Shown piece after piece: positions 11,443 through 22,690 of a stretch of 64,000 bases of DNA. The position numbers and the translations under genes are program-made. The notes under the pieces were generated by a model. The model did not search any database and had not been told where the DNA came from. It saw nothing but the letters and a program-made list of their open reading frames with translations. The DNA comes from Sphagnum magellanicum (Eukaryota > Streptophyta > Sphagnopsida > Sphagnales > Sphagnaceae). Each line of letters begins with the position of its first letter. Within the stretch, counting starts at the first letter, position 1. The stretch is taken from positions 8,447,349-8,511,348 of the forward strand of contig CM038918.1 of NCBI GenBank assembly GCA_021904315.1, given 5' to 3'.

Positions 11443-11831
11443 TGAAACCTTCAAAGTCTGCCATTGTCTAAGATTAAATCAACACAACTAGCTAACTTGT
11501 AATATTAACAAAATGAGGAAGATAAGCACATGCATAAGTGCACAAACAATAATTTAATAATATGGAATGTACAGAAGCTATATACATAAAATCTCCCACT
11601 ATTGATCAACATGCAACGAACTAATCTTAAGTGCAGACATTGTCTGCAAGTTATGTCATATTAGTTCTAATGTATAGGATTGTATGTTTGCTAGCTATAC
11701 ACATAGAAAATCGAAAATAGTGAATAGATAAATATGCAACAAGTTGCTTACAATAAAGACCAAAAGAAATAGATCCAAAATCAACAAAGAATAAGTGAAA
11801 TTCAAAGCAGAAATAGGTGGAAATAAATTAT
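11443..11831 (-). repeat. 5' LTR of the copia element, truncated
   Basis: Direct-repeat partner of 6410-6898, starting TGAAACCTTCAAAG. Homology stops near 11,831, where the left copy continues for about 90 bases more. The missing end is replaced by a copy of the dispersed 'tgatttt/GTGCACC' motif found at several sites in this window. A clear tRNA primer-binding site is not recognisable next to it. Confidence 0.85.
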
Positions 11832-14800
11832 GAGATTTCCCAAATCATACTGCACCTCAATGAGTAGGGGTGCACCAAGGTGATTTAGCATTGTTTAGAC
11901 CTATGGTGCAAATGTTATTGAATTTTGAACATTTTCATCAGCAAAAAATCAGTAAAAGCAAAACTATTTTTTTTGGGAAATTGGGGTTTGCTCTTAGTTC
12001 TATTAGAAAGCCCTTATTAAATAGGATTGAACAAAGGTAATTTCATAATTTTTAAATTCAAGGTGTGGGAGGTCTTGAATTTTGAATATTTTTTGTCATT
12101 GAAAATCTGAATTTTTTTTTTCACTACTGAACTTTATCCTCAACATCATGTTCACACTTGGAATAATTACATAATCATTTTTACACTTTGGCCAATGGCA
12201 CAAGCTACATTTTAAATAATATTTTATGTGTAACATGTATATTATGGATTTCTATATGTATATGTACAAGAGTATGGTGATTTTTTTGGTGGAATGTTTT
12301 TGTCATTTTGTGAAAAGTATTCCATCACAATATTTTATTTTAAATTTTGGAAAAAATCACCAAAATTGCCACAATTGCCTACAATATGAAAAGGTGTTTG
12401 ATATTTTATACTTTCATATTTTGAATATTGTCAAATTTGGCTAAATATATATGGGTGAATGAAGTTTGAACTATTTAATGTTTGGGATATAATCCCAATT
12501 AATGGTGGGTTATCAAATCATTTTAGGTGTGATGGGCTAATCAGTGTTTTTCTATGTTATTTTGTGTGATGTGCGCACAATGATAGGTGTAATTGTCAAT
12601 ATGATAATGCACAAAAGTTTGATTTTTTGGTAATTTGTTGTTATTTGGTGGCTTCTATAAGCATGCACTTTAAATCTAGTGAACCCAATTCAAAGACCCT
12701 TTTTTTTGGCAAATAAAAATTCAAAAAAACCTTTCTAGGGGTCCTAACATCAAAAAAAATTGCATTTTGACAAAAATTCACACCAAAAAAACATTCATCA
12801 CCACTTGAACAACATCATGAAATTGAAAAATAAATAAAAACATAAAAATAATAATACTAATAATATATGAGATGGATGATGTTCAATGATGGATTGTTTG
12901 ATGAAATTCAACTATAATGATTGTGGTTTTGAAAGAAAATTACATTGCACATCACAAAGGGAAACAAGTCTAGAGTTATTGCAAGTCACATTCTCCCCTT
13001 GAAACTCATTTAGATGAAATAGATGAAAAATGATTTGGATCATGAGAAATACATTTGGTAGTCTCAAGAAGTCTCAATTTCAGGTTTTTCCAATTGAATG
13101 TCGATTATAAAGTGTCATTAAAAGTTTCTTGTAAAGAGATCTACAAATAGTGTTTTAGTACTTTTAGATTGTTTCTTCTTCTACTCTATGTAACTTTCAT
13201 GTCAGATTCTCAAAAAAGAACTTTGTTCTCTACAGACTTTTGCTTTCTCTTGTTTATGCATGGGTGAAATGATAAAATTACTTATTGGGTTCTTGTAAAG
13301 TTTTGCATTTGCATGGATATTTTTTGAGTTGTCAACTTGGTATATATTGGTAGTTTGTTGATGGTCTTCAACCTTGCATCACTGAACCAAAGCTGAAAAA
13401 TCTAAATTGCACATGAGTAGACATAGAACAACATCAAGACCTTAAATGCTTTTTTGTAAGATCTAAAAACGTAAAATCCTCCACATGAAAGTGTGCACAT
13501 CATTAAAATTGAAGGCTTCTAAAGATCAATGCATTGAACTTCAAGCTTCTTCCACTAATAAACTACTAGTGATACATCACACATTCAACTATTTCATTTT
13601 TCATATGTTAGTGCTTCTTATGTTATAGGAAGTTAAAATCTATAGAATTGCAAATTTATTAGACAATTTTACAACTTAATTGTCTTTTATGGATCCATGT
13701 ACATTGATTCATTAAAACCTTAATAACATACACGTAGGAAGTAATAAATTGTAAAGTTGTTGTAATGTCAATTGCTTGTATATAATTTTAAGATAAAATT
13801 TTACTAATTTGTGTTGTAATTGGTAAATTGAATTCAATCTATAGTAGGCAAAGGCTTTGCCTAAACCTAAATCTGTTCTTAATTTAAAATTGATGGTTTA
13901 ACACAAAATGATCTACTAGTTTGAAAATTTGTAAATTTTTTCATCCATATTGAGATATGTTGGGTTTTTTTGTGTGGATAAATATTTTTATTCACATTCT
14001 TTCCACATTAGACATGTAAAGTGGTATTGATAGGTTTGAAACTACATGTAGGTAGTTGAGATGGCATATAACTTGGGCATGGATGTCCAACAAGCAAGAA
14101 ACACATCATAAGATGACCAACTAAAGGTTAACTTGAGTTATGATCACAAAATAATTTGAAAAATTATATCCAAAAAAAGTACAATTGTATAATTTAGTTG
14201 TGACTCAATTTGTTATACATGTATTCACAATAGTTTGATGATCTAAATGTTAGAATCACAATCATATTTAGGGAGGTTCATGTTCTTTGTATATATCAAG
14301 AACCTTTTGCATTTGGAGGGTATTATTTTGCTAATTTATAAATGCAATCAATAAAATCAAAATATATTTCGATTTGTTGAGGATTATTATTGTGGCTTGT
14401 GCTATTGAACACATATTGTAATATTGAAGGCTACACTTTTGAGCCTAAGTATTAAATTCAATTTTCATTGAAATCTTGAATTTTACTAAACTGTTAATTT
14501 AAAAAATTATTCAAAATTCAATAGTTCTTGCACCTTAGGTCTAAAACCCTCTAGTAAAAGGTAAAAATATTCTTTGATGATATCATTAGGAACCATGTCA
14601 AAGAATAGTTAAAAAATCAAAAGTGATCAAATTATATTCCTTGGCCTCTTTTCAAAAATGTTTTATTTTTTTCATATTTATCCATTGCATGCACATGTGA
14701 GATTAAGTTTTTGTTGAAATAAAGAAAGGTGAAAATTAATACAAATTTACATTTTTAATTGTCATGACCCTTTCCAAATTCACTCTTGAGCTTTGAAAGT

Positions 14801-15890
14801 TTATGAGTAAATTATACCTACTCAATTAATTACATTCAAAAAATCTAGATTACCAAAAAAAACCTTAGAAAAAAAATTTCCCCAAAAAAATCAAAACATC
14901 TTTCAAACTTGTATTTCGAAACCAAAAGATTAAAGGAAATGAAACACTTTTACATTCCTAAAATGCTTTCTAAATACAATGATTATTTAGGAACATAAAA
15001 AATACAACGTTATCTTCATATCATTAAAGTTTCAAAATCTATATATTAGATTTTTTTTCATGAAAATTCAATAAAATCAAGACAAAATAATCAAAATAAT
15101 TGGGCCACACTTTGGCATCATTGAAAAGCCTTTGACAAGTCAAGTTATGGACAAAAATATCCTTGGGTGTTACTAGGAGGAACGTCACATGTTCATTTTA
15201 CTAGACTCATCAATCTTTCAAAATATATATATAAACACTTAGATTTTTAAAAATTGTTAGATTATTTCATAAGTACATTTATTAGGTTTTTATTTAATTC
15301 TAATTTACAGTAAACAAATTTCAATTTTTTTTATCACAGAGTGCAAAAATTTGCCCAAAAAACGTTCCAACTACTTTACAAAATTGGAAAAATAAATAAA
15401 AATTAATTAATTAAAAATCCATGATCTCAATGTGACAAAACAAACAAACAAACAACCTTCCTTAATACTAGGATGGTAGGTTGATAACTATGTTTATGAA
15501 TGAAAAAAGCTTTTTAAAAATATTTAAAATTGTTTCATTTTTCATTAAATGTTTTCAAGTTCTTTGGAGAGCCAATTTCAGTTTTTGCAACATTTATTAT
15601 TCTTTTGCCGAAAGTACAAGAAACATACCTTACTAGGTAATAGACCAACTGTTGAGTTCAATACCTTAATTGTTTTTTCAACATAACTTTTTGGGAAAAT
15701 TCTGATTTTTTTTTCATTTTAAATGTAATTTTGATTAATTTTCTTTTTTCAGCTTCAAGAAATCAGAACATGAATTCAAAAATGAGATTTTTTTCAGAAA
15801 ACTAAACGTAAAAAAATATTTTGAAGTTTTATTATAGCAAAAGTATAAAATTTTATAAAATTTAAAAATAAATAAAAATAAAAATAAAAA
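11832..15890. other. AT-rich intergenic desert
   Basis: No gene supported. Very AT-rich with many homopolymer runs. It includes a family B repeat copy at 13,295-13,570 and copies of a recurrent 80-150-base motif at about 11,838-11,930 (inverted) and 14,500-14,610. Otherwise nothing recognised. Confidence 0.6.
13295..13570 (+). repeat. Dispersed repeat family B, copy 2
   Basis: Diverged copy of 2,040-2,345 in the same orientation. The shared core includes 'tccacatga' followed by 'gtgcacatcat' and 'aaaattgaaggct'. Non-coding. Confidence 0.75.
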
Positions 15891-15904
15891 TCCTCCCTTG
15901 GAGT

Positions 15905-16160
15905 AGTTTCTTTTTCTTTTCTTTTCTTTTTTCCCTCCAACTTTGTGGTGTAGGTGAGGTGCTGATCATGTATAAGCCGATTCAGCCAAATTTGGCTACA
16001 AGTTAAATATGAAAGTAAAATTCGTTGAACAGTGCTTCTATATTTTTGGCTACCTACTTGAACCATGTATAAAAATGTCGATTTTTCTTAAATTTTTGTC
16101 AAATTGTGGCTATTGAAAATCTCAGAAAACACTTGATCTTAGCACTTTCAGTTTTTCAAT
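15905..16160 (+). repeat. Left inverted repeat around the F-box gene
   Basis: Pairs with the reverse complement of 18,785-19,020. Conserved blocks are 'tccaacttt' near 15,938, 'gccaaatttgg' near 15,985, 'ggctacctact' near 16,048 and 'aaattgtggc' near 16,100. Similarity is diverged, with small gaps. Confidence 0.6.
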
Positions 16161-16169
16161 TCGCATTCT

Positions 16170-16185
16170 GGCTATATATATAGCC
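16170..16185. repeat. Perfect 16-bp TA-core palindrome
   Basis: GGCTATATATATAGCC reads identically on both strands. It lies just inside the left inverted repeat and about 260 bases before the presumed TATA box of the F-box gene. It may be a spare TATA element or a structural by-product. Confidence 0.6.
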
Positions 16186-16429
16186 ACCAAAAAAAAAAAA
16201 CATTGGGAGGTATGTCGTGAACCCACCCACCCGCGCAGTTGCTGGCGATGGTCCGGACGGCGGACATGGTTCTTGGGGGGAGGGGGGAGGAGAACAATTT
16301 GTTTCTCGTCCCCCGAGACTGCCTCGCAAAGCTCCGCAGCCGCTGGCTCCCAACTCCCGTCTTCAGCTCCACCGAGACTCACTCACTCTCAAGACGGACG
16401 GAAGTCTGGTGGAGTCATGCAAGGAGTCC

Positions 16430-16438
16430 TATATATAG
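16430..16438 (+). promoter_or_regulatory. TATA box of the F-box gene
   Basis: TATATATAG lies about 245 bases upstream of the first ATG, at the transition from GC-rich promoter to transcribed leader. Position and motif are right for a plant TATA box. The start site itself cannot be seen. Confidence 0.5.
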
Positions 16439-16682
16439 ACATCCAGGAGCTCCTCCTCCTCCACCTCCAAGCTGCTGCTTCCATATTGCTCTTCTCGCTC
16501 CTTGCTTGTTTGCTTGCTGGACGTAGTTAATTCTTGGTGCTGTTCCTTGACCTTGGGCTTCCATTGTTTTGTTAGTTGCTGTTGTAGCTGTTCAATTGTT
16601 TGGTCTTTAATTCCAGTAAATTCTTTAAAGCTTCATTCCATTAGTCGTCACAGTTTTATTCTAGGAATTGACAGAGAGCAAC

Positions 16683-18347
16683 ATGTCTAGATGTATGTCT
16701 GAGTTCTGTATTAGTGCCACAGTGCAGGTCATGGAGGCCGAGCAGACTGATCATGGAAGTGTTCAGAGTTATGATCCGGACGCGCAGCGGCACACTGCAG
16801 CAGCTGCTTTCACCGTCGTTTGTGAGGAAGTTGGTGATCTTATAATTGCCAGGCTTCCTGTGAGAGATCTCATCTGGACCCTAAGTGTGTGCAAGGCTTT
16901 GAGAGCATTCGGTTTAGACGTTAATTAATTGTGTGTTGATTCACTCCAAGTACTTCAGGCGAAAGCAATTAGAGGCGAGAGTGACAGAAGTGACGGACTG
17001 GTACTTCCCGACCTCCCGCTTTGGAGGACCGAAATCTGTCACCGACGGCCTAGAGATGGGAGCATGGCTGGGGTTGCATCACCCATCGAATCATGTGCTA
17101 AGCCTGCCGTCTTTCACCTTTCTTCCATTCAATCTCGAATCCATGGTTATGATAACTGCAGCGGGAGGACTTGTGTGCTTTCAAAAGCTACCTCTTGCAA
17201 GCTTCAACCCAGCAATTCATGTCTCCTCCGGCGCAGCTAGTCTTGAGCCACCCAAGCGGTACCGAACTTACGATTTCATCGTCTGCAATCCTCTGACCAA
17301 GAAGTGGCGGAGGCTTCCGTCCATCACACCCATTGCAGCTAATCTTTGGCTGCTGAAGTTGCTGGTGGCGGACCCAAAAAACTGTTCCCAGGAATACGAT
17401 TTCCTTCTGCTTGGTCGGGATGTTTCATGGAAGTATTCCTCATCGCAACACACATGGGAAAGCGTCGATCATCATCACTCGGTATGGAATTCTAGCGAGT
17501 CGCAGCCTACTGCAACTACTACAACAGCTGCAGGTCATGGAAAGTTCGTGAATGGGTCTGTGGAAGTACCATCTTCAAAGGAAGACTCTACTGCCTAAGT
17601 ACTAGGTCTACAACAAACCGACCGCGGCGTCAACTCCATGCAATCCACCAATTTGATCTCCAAACTCTCACTTGGCTAGACGACCTCGTCTGGTCGCGCC
17701 ACCTAGGAGCTACTGCTCCGATTAAAACTGTTCCCCACCCCTATGTAGGAGTGCAACCTGCTACTACACCGCTGCAGCCAGAGTCTTTGTTGAACCCACA
17801 ACTGGTTGTGTGAGCAGGTACTCTGTTTGCAGTACTACCAGTTTTGGAGCTTAACGCATATCGCTCAGATTGCCTGAACAACCCACTGACATCAAGAGCA
17901 GCAAGAGATAACATTCAACGTAGTTGGCAAGAGATCATCTCAGAGCACCAGAATATATACAGGGCAGGTCTTAGGTTTAGGATCTTCAATCTACTAGAAG
18001 TACCGGAAACTCCGGAAGCTCCCGAATCCCATGAGAGTATGTGTACTCTTGCGGAGTTCAATCAACGAGACTACTATGCAGAGATGCCTGCGGATATGGA
18101 TTTGCCTCCAGGACGGCTGCCTGGCCAAAGGATTTCACCTTCGCAACTGTGGTTCAGCTCCACTGCCAAAGACGGCAAGATCTGGATGGCGGCTTCAAAG
18201 CAGCTCATCAGCTACGACGTGCAGACAAATTGTTGGGAGAGTAAACCTCTACTAGATCTCCGCTTGACATACAAGGAGCACGTCTTTCCTCATGCTTACT
18301 TGCATAATGAATTTCCCATGGAGCTCAACTTCACTGCTATCCCCTGA
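16683..18347 (+). pseudogene. F-box protein with FBA/kelch-like tail, frameshifted
   Basis: F-box proteins are substrate receptors of SCF ubiquitin ligases. ATG at 16683 opens a frame with an N-terminal leader and the first half of an F-box (VCEEVGDLIIARLPVRDLIW.LSVCKALRAFG), stopped at 16926. The similarity continues one frame over (16,930 to about 17,520: HSKYFRRKQLEAR, AAGGLVCF, FIVCNPLTKKWRRLP). It then returns to the original frame (WVCGSTIFKGRLYCL, HAIHQFDLQTLTWLDDL). A TGA at 17811 interrupts that frame, which then runs open to the final TGA at 18345. The first break coincides with a tandem TTAATTAA, where four extra bases explain the shift. The second, near 17,490-17,545, restores frame. 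Two shifts plus a nonsense codon make a functional product unlikely. Sequencing error at each site is the alternative. The gene sits between inverted repeats. Confidence 0.82.
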
Positions 18348-18359
18348 GTAGTAGCTGTA

Positions 18360-18416
18360 TGTACATACATACATACATATGTCCTTCTATTGCAACTTGC
18401 TTGCTTGCTTGCTTCT
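18360..18416 (+). repeat. Short (TACA)n and (CTTG)n runs past the F-box stop
   Basis: A TACA run (about 18,361-18,377) is followed by CTTG tetranucleotides (about 18,396-18,414) in the presumed 3' UTR. Simple sequence only. Confidence 0.8.
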
Positions 18417-18570
18417 GTTTTCAAGGTCTCAACGTCATTCTTCCATGAAGTTGTGGGCTTTGTGACCCACTTTCTCTCCTGGCCTAATTGGATAGCTCTG
18501 GGGAGCTTGAGCAAGTCCCACCCATGCATAACCCATATTTGGGCATGTAGCAGTAGTAGGATATCTCACA

Positions 18571-18690
18571 TCAAACATGGTGTACAATTGGGCATTCAAT
18601 ACTAGAAGGAATTTTTTTAATCCAACATGGTGTACAATTGAGCATTTAGTTAGGAATAGTAGGATTATTTTAATCCAATATGGTGTGTAC
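18571..18690 (+). repeat. Tandem repeat, about 50-53 bp, 2.4 copies
   Basis: Copies begin at 18571, 18621 and 18674 with 'tc(a/c)aacatggtgtacaattg' or a close variant. The last is partial and has a 2-base insertion. Lies just inside the right inverted repeat of the F-box element. Confidence 0.85.
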
Positions 18691-18784
18691 AATTGTTTCC
18701 AGTCTCCACCCATGAACATGAAAAATAGGATAGTAGTATATGCTTTCTTTTTTGACCTGAAAAATCTTTGTCATTTGACACCAA

Positions 18785-19020
18785 AAAAAAATTCAAAGTG
18801 GTGAAAAATAAGGGTTTTTTGAGTTTTCTAGTTGCCACATTTGGACCCAAAAAAAATTTAATTCACTAGATTCTATAATTTCTAGTAGGTAGCCAGAAAT
18901 ATATAAGCAATTCTTTTTTTTTAATTTATATTTTTTTTATAACCAAATTTGGCTAATTAATCTCATGCATGATTGTCCCTTCAGCAACATCTGAAAGTTG
19001 GAAAAAAAAAAAAGAAAAAA
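18785..19020 (-). repeat. Right inverted repeat around the F-box gene
   Basis: Reverse complement matches 15,905-16,160: 'gccaaatttgg', 'ggctacctact' and 'ccaaatgtggcaac' occur in the same order and similar spacing. It ends in an A-rich run (18,996-19,024) opposite the T/C-rich run of the left copy. Confidence 0.6.
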
Positions 19021-19024
19021 AAAG

Positions 19025-20190
19025 AGCATTCAACAATCTAAGGTGAGAGATTATAATTTCAATTATTTAGGCCAATCATTATAGTAAACTAATTAAGAAT
19101 AAATCATTTTATTGACCAGTGCATTTTGCAATCGTTAAATCATGTGCAAATTTATTAACAAAAAGGACATTTACAAGCCCAAATTGGCATATAAATGTTG
19201 TACTTCAACCAAAATATACTACACCTACAACTGACAATCAATTCTCTGTCAAAATATTCATTTATTTATTTTCAAAAAAAGGTTTGATAGGCTCAAATTT
19301 TAATATTTCAGTATTTCAACAACTATAAGAATAAGTACACAAAAGTGCACCTTATGATTTCTATTTCTAACAATATCCCAATGGTTGGAATAGTGGATAG
19401 CTTGCTACAAGTTGAGAGTTTGATTCTCAAAGATTTCAGCAAGTATTAACTAATAAATAAACATTTCTGATTGAAACCTTTTATGAATTTTTTTGTGTTG
19501 AACATCACCCACAGACCTTATGATATTGTGCATGTGATTGGCAGAGCTGCTCTTAGAATAATTCTCTTTGAAAGTATAAAGCAAACAACAACAAAAATTT
19601 TATGGAAAATAACCATCAGACATTTACAAATTACACTCAAAGCACACAAGTGTGTTAGAATTGTATAAATTTTTAGTACTCAATTTCACAAACACATTAA
19701 TAATTTAATATTATTATCCTTCAAGTTGGCCTATCTTTTGAGCCCTAGTTTGACCTTGGAATCCTTGTTTCATCCCCAATTTGAGTGTAGCCATAATGTC
19801 AGCAAATTTGGGTAGAAATTTAATGAAATTTCGTATCAGTTCACAAAATTTGTAAGACTTTATTCTCATAAGACTTGATTTAATGAAGAATATGAGCCAG
19901 CAGCAAAAGTCATAGGTAAGGCAAATCCAAAATTGGGTGTGAAACTCTTGTGAGGACCAATTCAGGTGAGAACACTAGTTTGGTTCACTGTTTCTTTCTT
20001 GTGTATTGTTTTTATACTGATTTTTTGTTTCATCTCTAGTTTCAACAACAAAACTGGGGGTACTAGGCCGAATACCCCCAGTGTTGAGCACTTAAAGTAT
20101 AGGAGAAGGGTCTGCATTTATCTAGATCCTTCCAGGAATTGAGGCTCCCGCCACATGTGAGGCCAGTAGGCTGAGTGGAGGGGCCAAAAT
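19025..20190. other. Intergenic AT-rich sequence
   Basis: No gene supported. It contains a strong GC stem-loop at 20,053-20,082 and a weak tRNA-like A/B-box pair (19,395-19,432) that could be a SINE trace but is too degenerate to call. Confidence 0.5.
20053..20082. repeat. 10-bp perfect stem-loop
   Basis: ACTGGGGGTA (20053-20062), a 10-base loop, then TACCCCCAGT (20073-20082). A C/G-rich stem in AT-rich surroundings. It lies just upstream of repeat family A copy 2 and may mark the end of an element. Function unknown. Confidence 0.7.
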
Positions 20191-20194
20191 TCTC

Positions 20195-21262
20195 AACCCT
20201 GAAAGTGAGAATTTTGAACTAAGACTTGAACATGATGGGTCATTTGTAATTTTCTTTTGAAGTAGTTTGATGATTGAATAAGGTAGTTCTACCCATTTGT
20301 TAATTTATTAAACATAGCCAACTTGTAGAGCTGCTTGAACTATTATGGACACAAGCTCCTTAGCTGGATGGACTGAATGGAAGACACATGAAATTTCACA
20401 AATTATTTTGGTAACTTAAATGTAGAGCTTTCCAAAATGGAGGAGACTACTAATGCCACACACATTGCACATGAGGAGGAGCAGGTTGCACTGCAAAAGT
20501 ACCCACTCCAAAACACACGTATCCAGTTGCAGCACAACCCAGTGAAGAGATTCCAACAGGGAAGTTTTTCTAATGCCCAAATATGGAGGTCTGATCTAAA
20601 ATCAAGAATGCTGACAAGGACAAAACCACCTGATTTTCAATGTCAACTGGCAAATCTGCCTAATGGATGTTGGGAGAGATCAACATAATCAGCCCAAGTA
20701 CTTAAATCTTCTTACTGACTTCTCTTCTAAGGTTCATGTTAGAATGAAGTATAGACGCACACTCTGCTCACATTACACCATTTACACTCAAGACACATAT
20801 CCAGACTCAACATTTTTTATGCATTCTTACTATTCCTCCAGCAGCCACATGCCCTGAAATCAATGGCAACTCAAAACACACAAAACAAGATGTATCCAAC
20901 TTGATGGGTCTCAAGCTTGTTCTGCAATTTGCAGACCTCAATCCAAACAAACAACCACAAATCTTCAAACTCTGATTATTCATGTTCTGTTAACTTCTCT
21001 GATAGAATTGTGACCCTTGACCTCAGTTTGCAACATTTGCGGACCTCAATTCAAATGAATAACCACAAATCCTCATACTCTGATTATTCTTGTCTTGTTC
21101 ACTTCTACAATAGAATTGTAACACTGGACCTCAGTTTGCAACATCAAATTTAAACCTTGAACTTGTTGGTGGAACTAGTAGTTTTACCTTGTAGGATGTA
21201 CTAGCTTCTTGGAGATCTTGTCTCTATTGAGGCTCCCCACATGTGGAACTTGTTGATGGAAC
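20195..21262 (+). repeat. Dispersed repeat family A, copy 2 (internally deleted)
   Basis: 20,195-20,340 matches 1,050-1,205, and 20,345-21,262 matches 3,128-3,925, so about 1.9 kb present in the first copy is absent here. Within it, 20,925-21,045 and 21,045-21,150 are an extra tandem duplication ('cctcaatcc.aa..aacaaccacaaatc'). It stops 8 bases before the inverted-repeat element at 21,271. Confidence 0.85.
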
Positions 21263-21270
21263 CCCGCAGC

Positions 21271-22287
21271 GGACACTAGTATAGTAGAAAATACGTGAGT
21301 AAAAATATAGGGTGCAATATATTGGTTGTTGGGTAAAAAATATAAATTAATTGATTTAAAAATAGGATATATTTTATTCTAATAACTAATTTGATTATAA
21401 TATAAAATATGTAATAATTTGAAATAATGAATTATAATTAATATAGGATAGCTTTAATATGTATATATTTTTTAAATTAATAATAATAGAGTAATAAAAA
21501 ATAAGTTGGACAATGATTTAAAACCCCCTTAAATATGGTCATTTGACGCACATAAACCCCAAACTTTACATTAAGTGTCCCTCGGGGGTGGAACACCCTC
21601 ATTAATTGATGTTGGAGTACAATATATTTTTCATTATAGGTTTAAACATTACAAAATCACCTTGGTGCATCCCTATTCATCAAATCTTTTCTAGTGGTAC
21701 TAAAAATAAAACCAACCCTTAGTTTGAAATATCTCAACCAAGGTTTTTTTCAATGGTAAAAAAATTGATACCAACAACATAGCCAAGCCTCTAATTTCAA
21801 AGATCTCAACCAAGGATTTTTTTAATGGAAATTTCACGACTTGGTGACCCAAAAAAAAAGGCTGAAATGAAAGGATAATCAAATATGCAAAAAGTAGCTG
21901 TTGAAAAATGTGTTTTAGAAAACCATATGTTTGATGTATAAGTTTAAGAAAGTAAAATTGAAACCTCTTGAAATCTTATTCTTAAATCATTATGATTTCC
22001 ATTGAATTTATAGTAAGTCATTTTTACGAGGGGTATTAAATAATTGTCCAACCTATTTTTTATCACCTTATTATTATCTTTTGTAATTTATACATATTAA
22101 AACCACTCTACATTAATTATAATCTATTTTTTTCAAATTATTACATACCTTGTATTATAATTAAATTGATTATTTGAATAAAGTGCACCCTTTTTTAACC
22201 AATTAACTTATAATTTCTACCCAACAACCAATATATTACACCTTATATTTTTAGTCACATATTTTCTACTTTTTTTTACTAGTGTCC
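21271..22287. mobile_element. Non-autonomous element with 258-bp terminal inverted repeats
   Basis: 1,017 bp whose ends are long, well-conserved inverted repeats: 21,271-21,528 and 22,030-22,287, both starting (in element sense) GGACACTAGTA. The two arms match along nearly their full length, including 'aatatattggttgttgggta'. The 501-bp centre has no coding capacity and includes a copy of the recurrent 'acaaaatcacctt.gtgca' motif. Long TIRs and lack of genes fit a MULE-like or foldback non-autonomous DNA transposon. A target-site duplication is not clear because the right flank is a C run. Confidence 0.85.
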
Positions 22288-22299
22288 CCCCCCCCCCCG
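22288..22299 (+). repeat. Poly-C run at the element's right end
   Basis: A dozen or so C residues follow the right inverted repeat. It obscures the exact end and any target duplication, and may contain length errors. Confidence 0.8.
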
Positions 22300-22429
22300 A
22301 GGTAAAATACTTGATGGAATAATCCATAAGGTGAAGGAAACACATTTTTAATATCCTGAGTTTAGTCATTAAGGGGTGTGATATTAAAAAAACAATAAAA
22401 AAATATGTTGTGTTTAAAGAAGGAATGTA

Positions 22430-22690
22430 AACAATGTGAAACTCAAATTACATTGAATTTTGTGATAATTTAAGTTTCACCTTGTTTTTTTTTTTTTTAA
22501 TGGGCACCTTTGCAATTGTTGTACTTATTACTACATGACCATAATTACTTCAAATCCCATGCATCAAATATTATGGTAGTGAGTTTCATCTCTAATTCAC
22601 TAAAAGTCACTCACTTTGTCAATAACACAATTTGAAGGTGAAACAAAGGCTAGGCCATAAAAGGAAGACCCAAAGGCAAGGTCATTTTTT
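22430..22690 (+). repeat. Dispersed repeat family C, copy 1
   Basis: Resembles 41,880-42,150 over its whole length ('aaactca.attacattgaat', 'gttgt.cttatt..tac', 'ga(a/c)ccaaa..ggcaaggtca') and 51,600-51,780 over the second half. Non-coding, diverged. Confidence 0.7.

Larger units (their letters stand above)
6410..11831 (-). mobile_element. Ty1/copia LTR retrotransposon, old and inactivated
   Basis: An LTR retrotransposon of about 5.4 kb in minus orientation. It has direct repeats at both ends (6410-6898 and 11443-11831) and the copia order GAG, protease, integrase, reverse transcriptase, RNase H read from 11.4 kb down to 6.9 kb. Every domain carries stops or frame breaks. The reverse-transcriptase active site reads YVDN instead of YVDD (7890-7901), and the protease site lacks the usual DSG. 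The two LTRs differ at many positions, so the insertion is ancient. The 5' LTR (right end) has lost about 90 bases of its outer end. Confidence 0.93.
15905..19020. mobile_element. Putative long-TIR DNA transposon carrying an F-box gene
   Basis: About 3.1 kb bracketed by inverted repeats of roughly 240 bases (15,905-16,160 and 18,785-19,020) that enclose an F-box pseudogene. Corresponding blocks include GCCAAATTTGG, then GGCTACCTACT.GAA about 50-70 bases further in, then CAAATTGTGGC.A, in the same order on opposite strands. No transposase is inside. The arrangement resembles a non-autonomous gene-capturing element of the Pack-MULE type. The outer ends are masked by T/C-rich and A-rich runs, so terminal bases and target-site duplication could not be fixed. 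A large inverted duplication unrelated to transposition remains possible. Confidence 0.55.

Noticed and set aside
19395-19432. tRNA-like A-box and B-box pair
   Set aside because: Matches are too loose and no cloverleaf can be folded; at best a SINE trace.
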